This document shows, piece after piece, positions 51,771 through 60,801 of a stretch of DNA of 64,000 bases. The stretch comes from UKL13-2 sp038206765 (GTDB taxonomy: Bacteria > Pseudomonadota > Gammaproteobacteria > Burkholderiales > Usitatibacteraceae). The notes beneath the pieces are model-generated. The model was not told the origin of the DNA, ran no database searches, and saw only the letters and a list, made by a program, of their open reading frames with translations. The translations under genes and the position numbers were made by a program. The stretch's first letter is position 1. Every line of letters begins with the position of its first letter. The stretch spans positions 1 through 64,000 of the forward strand of contig JBBRAM010000005.1 of the NCBI GenBank assembly GCA_038206765.1. Reading direction: 5' to 3'.

Positions 51771-52733
51771 ATGTTTGAAACCATTGGCAATGTTTGGATG
51801 TGGTTGGGCTTTGGGGTCTTTGTGGTGATTGCTATTGCGGTAGATTTTCTGGCGTTGAACCAAAAGAAGGGGCAAAAGGTGTCGCCCAAAGAGGCGGCGA
51901 TTTGGTCGATCATTTGGGTCTCGCTATCGTTTGTGTTTGCAGGGCTGTTGTGGTGGTATTTGAATCAAGCCTACGACCCGGTGTTCGCGAAACTGAAAAC
52001 AACTGAGTTTCTAACTGGCTATCTGATCGAAAAGTCATTGTCGGTCGATAATATTTTCGTTTTTCTGATGATTTTTACGTTCTTCGCGGTGCCGGAAGAA
52101 TTGCAACGTCGCGCGCTAGTGATTGGCGTCATTTTAGCGATTGCCCTGCGTATCCTGATGATTTTGCTGGGCTCGTGGCTCGTGGCACAGTTCCATTGGG
52201 TGCTATATGTTTTTGGTGCTTTTTTGCTGCTCACCGGCTTGAAGATGTTGATTTTTGCTGAGGTCGAGCCCGACCTCAACGGCAATCCGTTGTTGCGATG
52301 GATACGCGGTCATGTCAAGTTAACAGATAATTTTCACGGCGATCAATTTTCAATCGCGAAAGACGGTGTCAAGTATTTCACGCCGCTATTTGTCGTGATC
52401 GTGATGATCGGCGTGACCGACGTGGTGTTTGCGGTGGATTCAATTCCAGCGGTATTTGCGATTACGCAAGACCCGTTTATTGTCATGACATCCAACATTT
52501 TTGCGATTCTCGGTTTACGGGCGCTATATTTTTTATTGGCTGATTTGGCGGGGCGTTTTCATTTGCTATCCTACGGTTTGGCGCTGGTGCTGATATTTGT
52601 CGGAATCAAGATGCTGATCGTGGACTTCTATAAAATCCCCATTTTTGTATCCCTCGCGATAGTGGCCATGATTTTGCTGGTTTCGGTGGTTTTGAGCTGG
52701 GTGATAAAGCCGAATCGAGCCCAAACTGGCTGA
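51771..52733 (+). CDS. TerC family integral membrane protein (Alx-like)
   Basis: The 320-aa membrane protein has about nine helices and the TerC core: EFLTGYLIEKSLSVDNIFVFLMIF and VTDVVFAVDSIPAVFAITQDPFIV, each with the conserved acidic residues used for metal. Alx and relatives export manganese. The start ATG 51771 has GGAG at 51761; the frame is open upstream to 51552 through the riboswitch, but this is leader. The riboswitch implies Mn2+-dependent expression. Confidence 0.92.
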   Translation: MFETIGNVWMWLGFGVFVVIAIAVDFLALNQKKGQKVSPKEAAIWSIIWVSLSFVFAGLLWWYLNQAYDPVFAKLKTTEFLTGYLIEKSLSVDNIFVFLMIFTFFAVPEELQRRALVIGVILAIALRILMILLGSWLVAQFHWVLYVFGAFLLLTGLKMLIFAEVEPDLNGNPLLRWIRGHVKLTDNFHGDQFSIAKDGVKYFTPLFVVIVMIGVTDVVFAVDSIPAVFAITQDPFIVMTSNIFAILGLRALYFLLADLAGRFHLLSYGLALVLIFVGIKMLIVDFYKIPIFVSLAIVAMILLVSVVLSWVIKPNRAQTG

Positions 52734-53130
52734 AAAATGAGGTGACCTCTGATTTCTTTGTAAGGACAGTCCGTAATGCTAGCCGTTGACCGAGTGGCAC
52801 GAATCTAGGCGCTTTGGGCATTGCCGACTATTGTTTTATGAAACTAATGCCCCATATAAGTGGGGCATTAGTTGGTGAAAGCTGTTGCAGTGATATGTTG
52901 TGATGTGATGTGTTGTGCCGTGTTTGTGCTCTGCTGGTGCAGTGGTAGTGCTGTGTAAAGGTCTAGAAGGGCCGCGAAAGGTCGCGATAGCTCATGAAAG
53001 AGTTCAGGTAAAAAATAATTGCATTGTGTTTAAAAAATGCTTTCAGTACACTTACGCGTTTTTCAAAATCCGGAATGATTAGTCTTAATATGAAAATTCC
53101 AATAGAATTCAGACGCTTGCATTAGGAGAA
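52734..53130. other. Non-coding region before dksA
   Basis: About 400 nt. It holds a 13-bp perfect hairpin (52842-52873), a GT-rich low-complexity stretch (about 52890-52930) and the dksA leader. No gene is supported. Confidence 0.6.
52842..52873. repeat. Strong inverted repeat (13-bp stem)
   Basis: AACTAATGCCCCA pairs perfectly with TGGGGCATTAGTT around a 6-nt loop (TATAAG). No T-run follows on either side, so it may be a Rho-assisted terminator, an mRNA-stabilising hairpin of the TerC transcript, or a protein-binding site. Confidence 0.9.
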
Positions 53131-54033
53131 ATGACGTTGGCCACTGTTAAAAAAGCTAAAACCGTCGCGAAATCTACCGCTAAAGTAGTCGTCAAAAAAC
53201 CCGCTGGTCGCAAAGCAGTTCCCACCAAGTTGGTAAAAACGACCGCCAAAAAGTTGGTTGTTAAGTCAGTCTCCAAGGCCCCGCCCAAAGTCGTGCCCAA
53301 GGCGAAGGTGGCTGCCAAGGCCATCAAAGCGATCAAAACCGGCGCAAAGCCAAAGGTCGCTGCCAAGTCGGCAGGTAAAGCAATCGCAAAAACGCCTGCC
53401 AAAGCGGCCGTCAAGGCACCGGCAAAGGTGCCAACCAAGAAAATAACCGTCAAAGAAAGCGTAAAAGTGCCGCCTAAAGCAATCGTAAAACCCTCCACGC
53501 CGTCCGTAACCAAAGTACCCGCAGCGCCGGCCGCTCGTAGCCCTGTCCGTTCCGTCGCCAAAATGGGTGAACCTGTCGTCATTCAGCCAACACCGAGACC
53601 TCCCCCAAAAGCTACTCGCGGGGGACCGTTGCTCACTGAGGCCGAACTATTAAAGCAGCCGAAATCAGACTACATGTCGCAAGATCAACTTAATTTTTTC
53701 AAAAATCGTTTGAAAGAGTTGCAAACGCAGTTGCGCTTGAATGCGGGTGCCACCACCGAAAACTTGCGTGAATTAGCAGTTGCGCCGGATCCCGCAGATC
53801 GCGCCACGCTCGAAGAAGAACATGCGTTAGAGCTGCGTGCACGCGATCGTGAACGCAAATTGCTCAAAAAGGTAGAAGGCGTTTTGGCGCTGATTGAATC
53901 CGGCGAATATGGTTATTGCGAAGAAACTGGCGAACCGATCGGCTTGCCCCGTTTGCTGGCGCGGCCAACCGCAACCCTGACCATCGAAGCGCAAGAGCGC
54001 CGCGAATTGAAACAAAAAATGTACGGTGAGTGA
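53131..54033 (+). CDS. dksA: DksA RNA polymerase-binding factor fused to a histone H1-like basic domain
   Basis: The C-terminal 130 residues are DksA: DYMSQDQLNFFKNRLKEL coiled coil, DPADRATLEEEHALELRARDRE at the tip with the essential Asp pair, then YGYCEETGEPIGLPRLLARP. Only one Cys of the zinc finger remains, as is usual in Burkholderiales DksA. Ahead of it are about 170 residues of Lys/Ala/Val/Pro repeats (KAVAKPAK-like, close to bacterial histone H1-like proteins such as those of Bordetella). Typical DksA is about 150 aa; this is 300. The start is ATG 53131 behind AGGAGAA. The DksA part acts with ppGpp at RNA polymerase; the basic part could bind DNA or RNA. Confidence 0.92.
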   Translation: MTLATVKKAKTVAKSTAKVVVKKPAGRKAVPTKLVKTTAKKLVVKSVSKAPPKVVPKAKVAAKAIKAIKTGAKPKVAAKSAGKAIAKTPAKAAVKAPAKVPTKKITVKESVKVPPKAIVKPSTPSVTKVPAAPAARSPVRSVAKMGEPVVIQPTPRPPPKATRGGPLLTEAELLKQPKSDYMSQDQLNFFKNRLKELQTQLRLNAGATTENLRELAVAPDPADRATLEEEHALELRARDRERKLLKKVEGVLALIESGEYGYCEETGEPIGLPRLLARPTATLTIEAQERRELKQKMYGE

Positions 54034-54060
54034 GTCGTAAAAATCGCATCACTTAAAACA

Positions 54061-54092
54061 AAAAACCGCACTTTTTACAGTGCGGTTTTTTT
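54061..54092. terminator. Intrinsic terminator after dksA
   Basis: AACCGCACT / AGTGCGGTT stem (9 bp) with a 6-nt loop, A-run before and T-run after. It may serve both dksA and the convergent NlpC/P60 gene. Confidence 0.93.
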
Positions 54093-54184
54093 ATGCTTGA
54101 TTGTGATTGAGGATTGTCGATTGTCAATTGGCTATTGTGGGTCGCGCGCTGAGGATTCCGCATTGGTAAAGCTAGTCGTTGCCA

Positions 54185-55003
54185 CTATCGCGGTCCGACT
54201 ACAATTTGTAGCGCGCTTAACGTTGGTTCAGCATCTGTTGAGATGATGGGTTCAGCAGTTGCTACTAGCGGTGTGAGCGACGTGACGCGCGTCGCACCGT
54301 TGAAGCGCTTTCGCCAATAGGCATCATTCATCTCAACGATTTCAACCGTTTTACCGCGGGACGGCGCATGTACGAAGCGCCCGTCACCGATATAAAGCCC
54401 AACATGCGAAAACGCACGTTTGAGGGTTTTGTAAAAAACCAAATCGCCGGGTTGCAAATGGCTTGAGTCAATCTTAAGTCCCGCTTTACTCATCGCAATC
54501 GCACTCCGGGGCAACTGCAATGACAGTGTTTCGGAGAACACATGGCTCACAAAACCGGAACAATCAAACCCCGTTTTGGCAGAATCGCCACCATAACGAT
54601 ATTTCACGCCGATCAGCGAAAGTGCGTACATCAAGGCTTCATCAACCGCTGGACGCGAGGTGACCGGTGGTTGCGAAGTGGTCGGTGTAGGATTTTCGGC
54701 GATCGTCTCAGCGTCGGGCGTTGCAATGGTCGTAACGCGTTCTGCGGCGAGAACCGATAGGCCAACAGTAAGGCTGAAGGTGACCGACATCACCGATATC
54801 ACCGAAATCACCGATGAGAAACACCGACAAAACAGCCAGCGGCACAAGCGGGAAGAGCTGGAGGAGCCGGAGGAGCGGGGAGCAAGGCGTGACGTGGTTG
54901 AATCGATCTTAAATTTATCGCCCAGCCATTTCAATGCCGCCGAAAGGTTGTTCATAGCCTTATGATACAACGAGTCATTGCAAACTCGTGAAAGCTCTTC
55001 CAT
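54185..55003 (-). CDS. NlpC/P60 family peptidoglycan hydrolase
   Basis: C40 cysteine peptidase of up to 272 aa that cleaves peptide stems of peptidoglycan. The catalytic Cys is in GFDCSGFVSHVF (about 156), His in SHVGLYIGDGRF, and the third residue in FVHAPSRGKTVEI. The head is unusual: about 50 polar Ser/Arg-rich residues precede the hydrophobic segment (VISVISVMSVTFSLTVGLSVLA) of a late signal peptide. ATG 54955 would shorten it by 16 residues. A 9-bp DNA repeat codes part of the hydrophobic core. Confidence 0.88.
   Translation of the reverse strand: MEELSRVCNDSLYHKAMNNLSAALKWLGDKFKIDSTTSRLAPRSSGSSSSSRLCRWLFCRCFSSVISVISVMSVTFSLTVGLSVLAAERVTTIATPDAETIAENPTPTTSQPPVTSRPAVDEALMYALSLIGVKYRYGGDSAKTGFDCSGFVSHVFSETLSLQLPRSAIAMSKAGLKIDSSHLQPGDLVFYKTLKRAFSHVGLYIGDGRFVHAPSRGKTVEIVEMNDAYWRKRFNGATRVTSLTPLVATAEPIISTDAEPTLSALQIVVGPR
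54789..54815. repeat. 9-bp tandem repeat, three copies, coding
   Basis: ATCACCGAT, ATCACCGAA, ATCACCGAT inside the signal-peptide part of the NlpC/P60 gene. Confidence 0.93.
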
Positions 55004-55062
55004 ACTCTTAATGAACGCTTATTTAACTCATCAAATTTAGTCACATCAAACGGAGAAACCTT

Positions 55063-55920
55063 ATGCATCCCGAAGTTATGGCTTTTGCACCCAAAACTGA
55101 ATATTCGCGTCGAGATTTTGTCATGACCACGCTGGCAGGTGGCTTTGCTGCGGCTGTGATTCCGGTAAGCGCGGAAACGATCACGACCGATAGCAAAGGC
55201 TTAACGGCCGGCGAGGTCAAAATTAAAGTGGTCGATGGCGAGATGCCCGCCTATCGAGCGATGCCAGCGGGTGGAAAAAATCTGCCGGTGGTGTTGGTCG
55301 TGCAAGAAATTTTTGGTGTGCATGAACACATCAAAGATGTTTGTCGGCGTTTCGCTAAAGAGGGTTATATGGCGATTGCGCCTGAACTCTATGCACGTCA
55401 GGGTGATGTTTCGAAGTTGAAAGAGATGAAGGAAATCTCTGCCGTCGTTTCCAAAGTGCCAGATGCACAAGTGATGTCGGATTTAGATGCGACGCTTGCC
55501 TGGGCCGCGCAAAATAGCGGTGATGCCAAGAAGGCCGCTGTTACTGGCTTTTGCTGGGGCGGGCGGATCACCTGGATGTACGCCGCACACAACCCGAGCC
55601 TGAAAGCCGGTGCGGCATGGTACGGCGCGTTAGTGCGTCCCGCGACGCCGATGACACCAACACATCCGATTGACATTGCGGGCAAGCTGAAAGTCCCTGT
55701 TTTAGGGCTCTATGGCGATGCTGATACCGGTATCCCAAACGAAACCGTCGCCAAGATGCGCGACGCGCTAAAAGCCGCCGGCAGCGCATCCGAAATCGTG
55801 CTCTACGACGATACCCCGCACGGTTTTCACGCCGACTATCGCCCAAGCTACAGGGCTGGCGAGGCCAACGACGGCTGGAAGCGACTGATGCTGTGGTTCC
55901 GCAAATATGGCGTCTCCTAG
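55063..55920 (+). CDS. Dienelactone hydrolase family protein with Tat signal
   Basis: Alpha/beta hydrolase of 285 aa (carboxymethylenebutenolidase-like). The nucleophile Cys is in GFCWGGRITW, the Asp in YGDADTGIP and the His in TPHGFHADYRP, giving the Cys-Asp-His triad. A twin-arginine motif SRRDFVMTTLAGG (about 15) with a following hydrophobic stretch indicates folded export to the periplasm. The substrate is unknown. It has an AAACGGAGAAACC-type ribosome binding site (GGAG) before ATG 55063. Confidence 0.9.
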   Translation: MHPEVMAFAPKTEYSRRDFVMTTLAGGFAAAVIPVSAETITTDSKGLTAGEVKIKVVDGEMPAYRAMPAGGKNLPVVLVVQEIFGVHEHIKDVCRRFAKEGYMAIAPELYARQGDVSKLKEMKEISAVVSKVPDAQVMSDLDATLAWAAQNSGDAKKAAVTGFCWGGRITWMYAAHNPSLKAGAAWYGALVRPATPMTPTHPIDIAGKLKVPVLGLYGDADTGIPNETVAKMRDALKAAGSASEIVLYDDTPHGFHADYRPSYRAGEANDGWKRLMLWFRKYGVS

Positions 55921-56344
55921 CTCTCCGAGGCCAACCGCATCGTCCAACAGCAATACGTACGCGCCGCTCAAAAATCATCTGGCCGCAGGCGATTTTGATC
56001 GGCGGCACTGTTAACGCGTCATTTTTAGACACGACCGCCTCAGCTTGTGCGGCCAACGTGGTCAAGACTATTGGCAACGCATACCCTGAATAGGGTATTT
56101 GTGAAACATTGTTACGCGCTTTTTGCCATATTGTGAACTGGATCACATTTTTAACGGCGCAAAAAGCCTACAGTTAAATAATAATCTAGTGTCGATGGGC
56201 AAGGCTACTCCGCGATTATTTGTTTTTTCTCCGGAGTCCTTGGCCTTGATTGTCCGATGCTAATAACTTTCGCCGCCACCGTTATTTACGCTGCGGCGCT
56301 GCGCGCTTTGAAAAGTCATGCTTTAGAAAGTCGTTCTAAAATCG
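55921..56344. other. Regulatory region before the PAS protein gene
   Basis: About 424 nt without a supported gene. It contains the perfect CRP-type box at 56132-56147. Confidence 0.6.
56132..56147. promoter_or_regulatory. Perfect CRP/FNR-superfamily binding site
   Basis: TGTGA-ACTGGA-TCACA matches the CRP consensus (TGTGA-N6-TCACA) exactly. It lies about 200 bp upstream of the PAS membrane protein gene; no other promoter is obvious, so it may act on that gene or on a transcript leading to it. Confidence 0.65.
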
Positions 56345-57487
56345 ATGAAACCCCGGTCAAAATTATCTCGTGTAATTGTCAATCCTCAGCGCCTGTTCCA
56401 GCGCCAAGTTGAGGCTTTTTTTCAGCTTGCGCCGAGCGCGATGCTGTTTTCATACGTGGGTGCTTTGATTTCGTTGGCGGTTGTCTATAAGTCGGATAAC
56501 TCGCTCGCGGGGCTGTTTTGGTTTGCGTTTGCAACGTTAGTCATGTTGCTTCGCGGCGCCGTGCTTTGGCAGTACTGGCGTCAAGATGATCCGTTGCAGT
56601 ACGCTAAGCTCTGGGCGCGAATGATGGTGGGCGTTAATTTTCTCGCTGGTGTTCAATGGGGGCTGCTGGGAACGGTGTTGTTTAGCTCGCCCGATATTTA
56701 TCACGAGCTGTTTATCACGATGGTGATTATTTGTTTTGTCGCGGGTTCGATTGTGCCGTTTGCGCCGATCAAATGGGCGCATCCAGCACTCGCATTACCG
56801 GCTACGATCCCAACAATAATTTATGTCTTTTTCGTCCGCACCGGCCAGCAATGGTTAACCGGCTCCATGGCGCTATTTTTTGTGTTTACTGTGCTGTACT
56901 TTTCGTACAAGCAATATCGTGCCGTGGCGAATAGATTGTCACTGGAGTTGCGAAACGAGGCTCTGGTTGCGAAGCTCAACGACGCGAACAGCGAATTGGG
57001 TGAGCAAAACAATGCACTTAAGCATCGCACGGCAGTGGTGAAGCGCGCCCAGATCGAACAACGTGGTCGAGCCAGCATCTTGGCCAGTCATGTTGAAAAA
57101 ACCCTACTGCCAGTGATTGAGTGTGATGCGCAATTTGGAATCGTCAGTTGGAATGATGCCGCCTCCCAGTTGCTGGGCTATCGCGTTGAAGAAGTGTGCG
57201 GCCAGAATTTGGGGGAATTATTTTTCCCACCTGAGCGGCAAGGTAATCTGCCTGCCTTTGTCAAAAAACTATTCGAAGACGGCCAAGCCACGATTGTTGA
57301 TATGCCACTCGTGAACCGCAACCTGCAACGCATTCCGTTGCGGTTTTACATCACGCCGATTTCGGCGGATGACCATACCCCGCTGCGTATCGCGATCATC
57401 ATGGTTGAGAACTATGCAGAACCCAAAAAGCGAAACTTTCCGGGTGTGGTTGGCGCCATCAACAAAGGTTTCGGTAGAAGCGCCTGA
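56345..57487 (+). CDS. Membrane protein with C-terminal PAS domain, no output domain
   Basis: The 380-aa protein has about six hydrophobic helices in 30-195, including GVQWGLLGTVLFSSPDIYHELF and VAGSIVPFAPIKWAHPALALP. This membrane domain resembles the N-terminal part of GGDEF/EAL proteins. A short coiled coil (about 205-240) and a PAS domain (about 250-365) with LPVIECDAQFGIVSWNDAASQLLGYR follow. Sensor proteins normally end in a kinase, GGDEF or HTH module; none is present. It may be a partner for another protein, or a truncated sensor. Tail-to-tail with the next gene, 4 nt apart. Confidence 0.8.
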   Translation: MKPRSKLSRVIVNPQRLFQRQVEAFFQLAPSAMLFSYVGALISLAVVYKSDNSLAGLFWFAFATLVMLLRGAVLWQYWRQDDPLQYAKLWARMMVGVNFLAGVQWGLLGTVLFSSPDIYHELFITMVIICFVAGSIVPFAPIKWAHPALALPATIPTIIYVFFVRTGQQWLTGSMALFFVFTVLYFSYKQYRAVANRLSLELRNEALVAKLNDANSELGEQNNALKHRTAVVKRAQIEQRGRASILASHVEKTLLPVIECDAQFGIVSWNDAASQLLGYRVEEVCGQNLGELFFPPERQGNLPAFVKKLFEDGQATIVDMPLVNRNLQRIPLRFYITPISADDHTPLRIAIIMVENYAEPKKRNFPGVVGAINKGFGRSA

Positions 57488-57491
57488 ATCG

Positions 57492-58199
57492 TTAGCCTGA
57501 TTCGTTCCTGACCCAAACCTGCCAGGTTTCTTTCCCCGCAAACACAGCGATAGAATCAGGTGGATTTAGCCTTGCCGTGCGAGTGAAATGTGGTTCAAGC
57601 ATCTTCTCTAGCTCGCCAGTTGCCAAGCCAAAGGGCGGTCCTTTTTCGTTGTTATCGGCGAAGAGAAAGCCGATCAGCCGTCCACCAGTCGGGATCAATT
57701 CTGCGACGCGTGTTGCCCATTGCAGCCACATTCGACGGGGCAATGCGCACAAAAATGCCCGCTCATAAATAATGTCAAACCGCTCGGACCCCAAGGTGGC
57801 ACCAAAAAAGTCTTCTTCGCGCACGAGGTCAGCATAAGCTTTACCGAGAATGCGTTGAGCCTGTGCGACGGCCGCAGGGGAAAAATCAATAGCAGTGACC
57901 GCATAGCCCAAATCAGCCAAATATTTGACCTCATAACCCGAACCGCAGCCGGGAATCAGCACCCGTTGCGTTTTGGTCTGCGATGGCCTTATTGGTTGGG
58001 TTTCAGGCCCCGCCTGCAAGGCTTGCGGGCGTTGGAGATGTTCCGACAGACTAACAGGCACGCCGCCTTGATCCCATGGCGTGAACGCCGCCTCAAAGCG
58101 ATGATTCCAGAAATCCGGTGCGGCCGGATCGCTTTGGGGGAACGATGGCGTGGGTGGCGTGGGTGGCGGAAGGGGCGGAGGGACGGTGGATATTTTCAT
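57492..58199 (-). CDS. Thiopurine S-methyltransferase family protein
   Basis: SAM-dependent methyltransferase of about 235 aa. The TPMT pattern shows as WNHRFEAAFTPWDQGGVP near the start, motif I VLIPGCGSGYEVKYLADLGY, YAVTAIDFSPAAVAQA, DFFGATLGSERFDIIYERAFLCALP and the C-terminal FTRTARLNPPDS. TPMT enzymes methylate thiols, selenium or tellurium compounds. The start ATG 58199 is chosen by family length; the frame is open to 58424, and a Pro-rich head (VPPPLPPPTPPTP) precedes the domain. A TATAAT lies six bases before the ATG. Confidence 0.88.
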   Translation of the reverse strand: MKISTVPPPLPPPTPPTPSFPQSDPAAPDFWNHRFEAAFTPWDQGGVPVSLSEHLQRPQALQAGPETQPIRPSQTKTQRVLIPGCGSGYEVKYLADLGYAVTAIDFSPAAVAQAQRILGKAYADLVREEDFFGATLGSERFDIIYERAFLCALPRRMWLQWATRVAELIPTGGRLIGFLFADNNEKGPPFGLATGELEKMLEPHFTRTARLNPPDSIAVFAGKETWQVWVRNESG

Positions 58200-58375
58200 T
58201 AGCAGATTATAGTTTGCCAAGCGGCTGTTGAGGGGATCGTATCCGCGCCAGATTGCCAACTCCATCCTCAAAACATCGTCTTTCATCAGCCTAAATGGGC
58301 TTTTATCACTCAGATTTTGACTTTGAACGCCAACCGCCTTAACGTGCAGTCTGGTTAATTTAGATAGGCTAGAAA

Positions 58376-60037
58376 ATGAAAAAAATGCATGACATGCGCG
58401 AAATGCACCGCGCGCTAACAGCAAAAGCCGCGTTGGCCGCCATCCTAGTTGTCATTGCCATTGCCGGATGCAGCGACGCTGGGACTGGATCTGGAACTAC
58501 CGTAATTGCAACCAGCGCTGCAACTAGTACTGCAAACAAGCGCACAACTTTCCTAACGCCCTGTCGCGTCAAAGGTATTGAAATCGAAGTTCGGTGCGGG
58601 GTACTGAGCGTTGCCGAAAATCGACAAGATACGAATAATAACGGCCGCAAAATCGGCATCAATATTGTCGTGTTGCCCGCATCCGCGCGGGTCAAAGAGC
58701 CTGATCCCATATTTCTGTTCGCAGGCGGGCCGGGGCAAGCGGCAGCGTCACTTGCACCGCAAGCCATGATGTTATTGGGTGGCCTGAATAACAAACGCGA
58801 TCTGGTGCTCATTGATCAGCGCGGCACTGGCAAATCAAACGGCCTCATTTGCAAATTGCCGAACGCGACGGAGGCCGCAATGGCGAACCTGAGTCAGTTC
58901 GCGCGCGACGAAAAAATGAAACAGGCCACTATTGAATGCCGCGATGTGCTGAGTAAAAATGCCGATCTCACCCAATACACCACCACCATTGCCATGGCCG
59001 ATTACGACGAAGTTCGCGCTGCCTTGGGTTACGACAAAATTAACCTTTGGGGCGCGTCATACGGCACACGCTCGTCGATGGAATATTTGCGGCGCTATCC
59101 TGATCATGTCCGTAGCGTGGTGATTGATGGTGTTGCCCCGCCCTCGATGGCGCTGCCGCTGCATTTCGGACGCGATGCAGGCGCAGCTTACGAAAAAGTG
59201 CTTTCATCTTGCGAAGCCGAGCCTACCTGCAACAAAAACTTCCCCGCTTTACGACAACAGGTCGACAGCCTCTCGGCAACCCTTGCCAAAGCACCCCGCA
59301 AGGTTATGCTGGCTGATTCAGTCACCGGTATCGCAACCGAGGTTGAGGTGACGCGTGAGATGCTGTTGATCTCGATTTTCTCGACTTTGTATGTGCCGGA
59401 AATGGCGGCGCAGCTGCCAGCGGCACTTAGCCGCGCTGCTGGTGGAGATTACGCGATGCTCGCGACACTAAGCGGTGCGTTAAGCGATATGGCGGAGGAG
59501 CAAGTCACATTCGGCATGCGCATGTCGGTCATGTGTGCTGAGGATTTGCCCCGTATCAAGCCGGCCGATTTAGAACGTGAAGCGAACCGCCCGCCATTCA
59601 ACCGATTGTTTATCGACGAGTTCGCAAAATCCTGTGCGATCTGGCCAAAGGGCACGATGGCGGCAGACTTTGACCAGCCAGTGAAGTCCGATAAGCCGGT
59701 GCTCATTTTGAGCGGGGGGCTCGATCCCGTTACGCCGCCGGTTCATGGCGAAGAGGTCAAACAATCGCTGTCCAACGCCGTGCATCTCATAGCGCCCAAT
59801 GTGGGGCACGGGGTTTCACATAAAGGCTGCGCACCGAAAATTGTGAAGAAATTCATTGAATCTGCGAGCGTGGCGGGTCTGGATGGCGAGTGCTTAAAGC
59901 GAATGCCAAGGCCAATGTTTTACGAACCACTTCAAGAGAAAAAATCAACCGGCGAACACCGGGTTCAGACGGCTACGAATGCGAGCGATCCTGCCGCCAA
60001 TGAATCAAAATCAAATTTGAAGGGAAAACAACAATGA
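58376..60037 (+). CDS. Alpha/beta hydrolase lipoprotein (TAP-like tripeptidyl aminopeptidase, S33)
   Basis: The 553-aa protein has lipobox IAGC (Cys at about 35), so it is probably a periplasmic or outer-membrane lipoprotein. The S33 triad is visible: Ser in LWGASYGTR (about 225), Asp in SGGLDPVTPP (about 445) and His in VGHGVSHKGC (about 480). The C-terminal domain is TAP-like. Such enzymes remove N-terminal tripeptides or prolyl residues. Its stop overlaps the following ABC ATPase start by 4 bp, an unusual partnership. Confidence 0.87.
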   Translation: MKKMHDMREMHRALTAKAALAAILVVIAIAGCSDAGTGSGTTVIATSAATSTANKRTTFLTPCRVKGIEIEVRCGVLSVAENRQDTNNNGRKIGINIVVLPASARVKEPDPIFLFAGGPGQAAASLAPQAMMLLGGLNNKRDLVLIDQRGTGKSNGLICKLPNATEAAMANLSQFARDEKMKQATIECRDVLSKNADLTQYTTTIAMADYDEVRAALGYDKINLWGASYGTRSSMEYLRRYPDHVRSVVIDGVAPPSMALPLHFGRDAGAAYEKVLSSCEAEPTCNKNFPALRQQVDSLSATLAKAPRKVMLADSVTGIATEVEVTREMLLISIFSTLYVPEMAAQLPAALSRAAGGDYAMLATLSGALSDMAEEQVTFGMRMSVMCAEDLPRIKPADLEREANRPPFNRLFIDEFAKSCAIWPKGTMAADFDQPVKSDKPVLILSGGLDPVTPPVHGEEVKQSLSNAVHLIAPNVGHGVSHKGCAPKIVKKFIESASVAGLDGECLKRMPRPMFYEPLQEKKSTGEHRVQTATNASDPAANESKSNLKGKQQ

Positions 60038-60801
60038 TTGAAGTTCGCGATCTTAAAAAACAATTCGGCAATGTGACCGCCGTGAATGGCGTCACCTTTA
60101 CCGCCAAAAGTGGTGCAATCACGGGCTTGCTGGGCCCCAACGGGGCGGGCAAAACGACGACCATTCGCATGATCGGAACGTTGGTTGGTATTGGCATCGG
60201 CGGTGGCAGCGTGAGCGTGAACGGCTTGGATGTCGCGACCAACGCCGATGCGGTTCGCCAAACCTCGGGACTGCTGACCGACGCGCGCGGCCTATATACC
60301 CGCATGACCGCGCATGAAAACATTCGCTACTACGCCGATTTGCGCGGGATTGATCCTGCAAAATCGGAAGCCACCATTGCCCGTTATGTCGGCTGGCTGG
60401 ACATGAAAGATATTTTGGACCGTCGCACCGATGGCTTTTCGCAAGGCGAAAAAATGAAAGTCGCGATCGTCCGTGCATTGGTGCATGAGCCTTCGCACGT
60501 GATCCTGGATGAACCTACCAACGGGCTCGATGTGATGACCACCCGCGCGCTGCGCGAGTTAGTCAAACGCCTGAAAGCGGAGGGCCGCACTGTCATGTTT
60601 TCAAGCCACATCATGCAAGAGGTAGCCGCGTTGTGCGATGAAATTATCATTATTTCCAAAGGGCGGGTGACCGCGCAGGGAACAACGAATGAACTGCTGT
60701 CCATGTCGGGAAAAGACAATTTAGAGGACGCGTTTGTTGCGTTGGCAGAAATTGACGGCGAGCACGCACATCAAACTCAACAAGAGGCCGCTCTTAAATG
60801 A
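60034..60801 (+). CDS. ABC transporter ATP-binding protein (NatA-like)
   Basis: The 255-aa ATPase shows Walker A GLLGPNGAGKTTTIRM (about 34), a signature reading GFSQGEKMKVAIVRALVHEP (S-Q-G-E in place of SGGQ), Walker B HVILDEPTNGLDVMT, and a switch His in FSSHIMQEVAAL. This is the ABC-2 exporter ATPase group (NatA/CcmA-like). Start and stop both overlap neighbours by 4 bp, so the three genes are a tight operon. Confidence 0.93.
   Translation: MIEVRDLKKQFGNVTAVNGVTFTAKSGAITGLLGPNGAGKTTTIRMIGTLVGIGIGGGSVSVNGLDVATNADAVRQTSGLLTDARGLYTRMTAHENIRYYADLRGIDPAKSEATIARYVGWLDMKDILDRRTDGFSQGEKMKVAIVRALVHEPSHVILDEPTNGLDVMTTRALRELVKRLKAEGRTVMFSSHIMQEVAALCDEIIIISKGRVTAQGTTNELLSMSGKDNLEDAFVALAEIDGEHAHQTQQEAALK

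Noticed and set aside
55568..56146. Long minus-strand frame over the dienelactone hydrolase gene
   Set aside because: It is a shadow of a strongly supported gene on the other strand; Arg-rich composition is typical of antisense frames.
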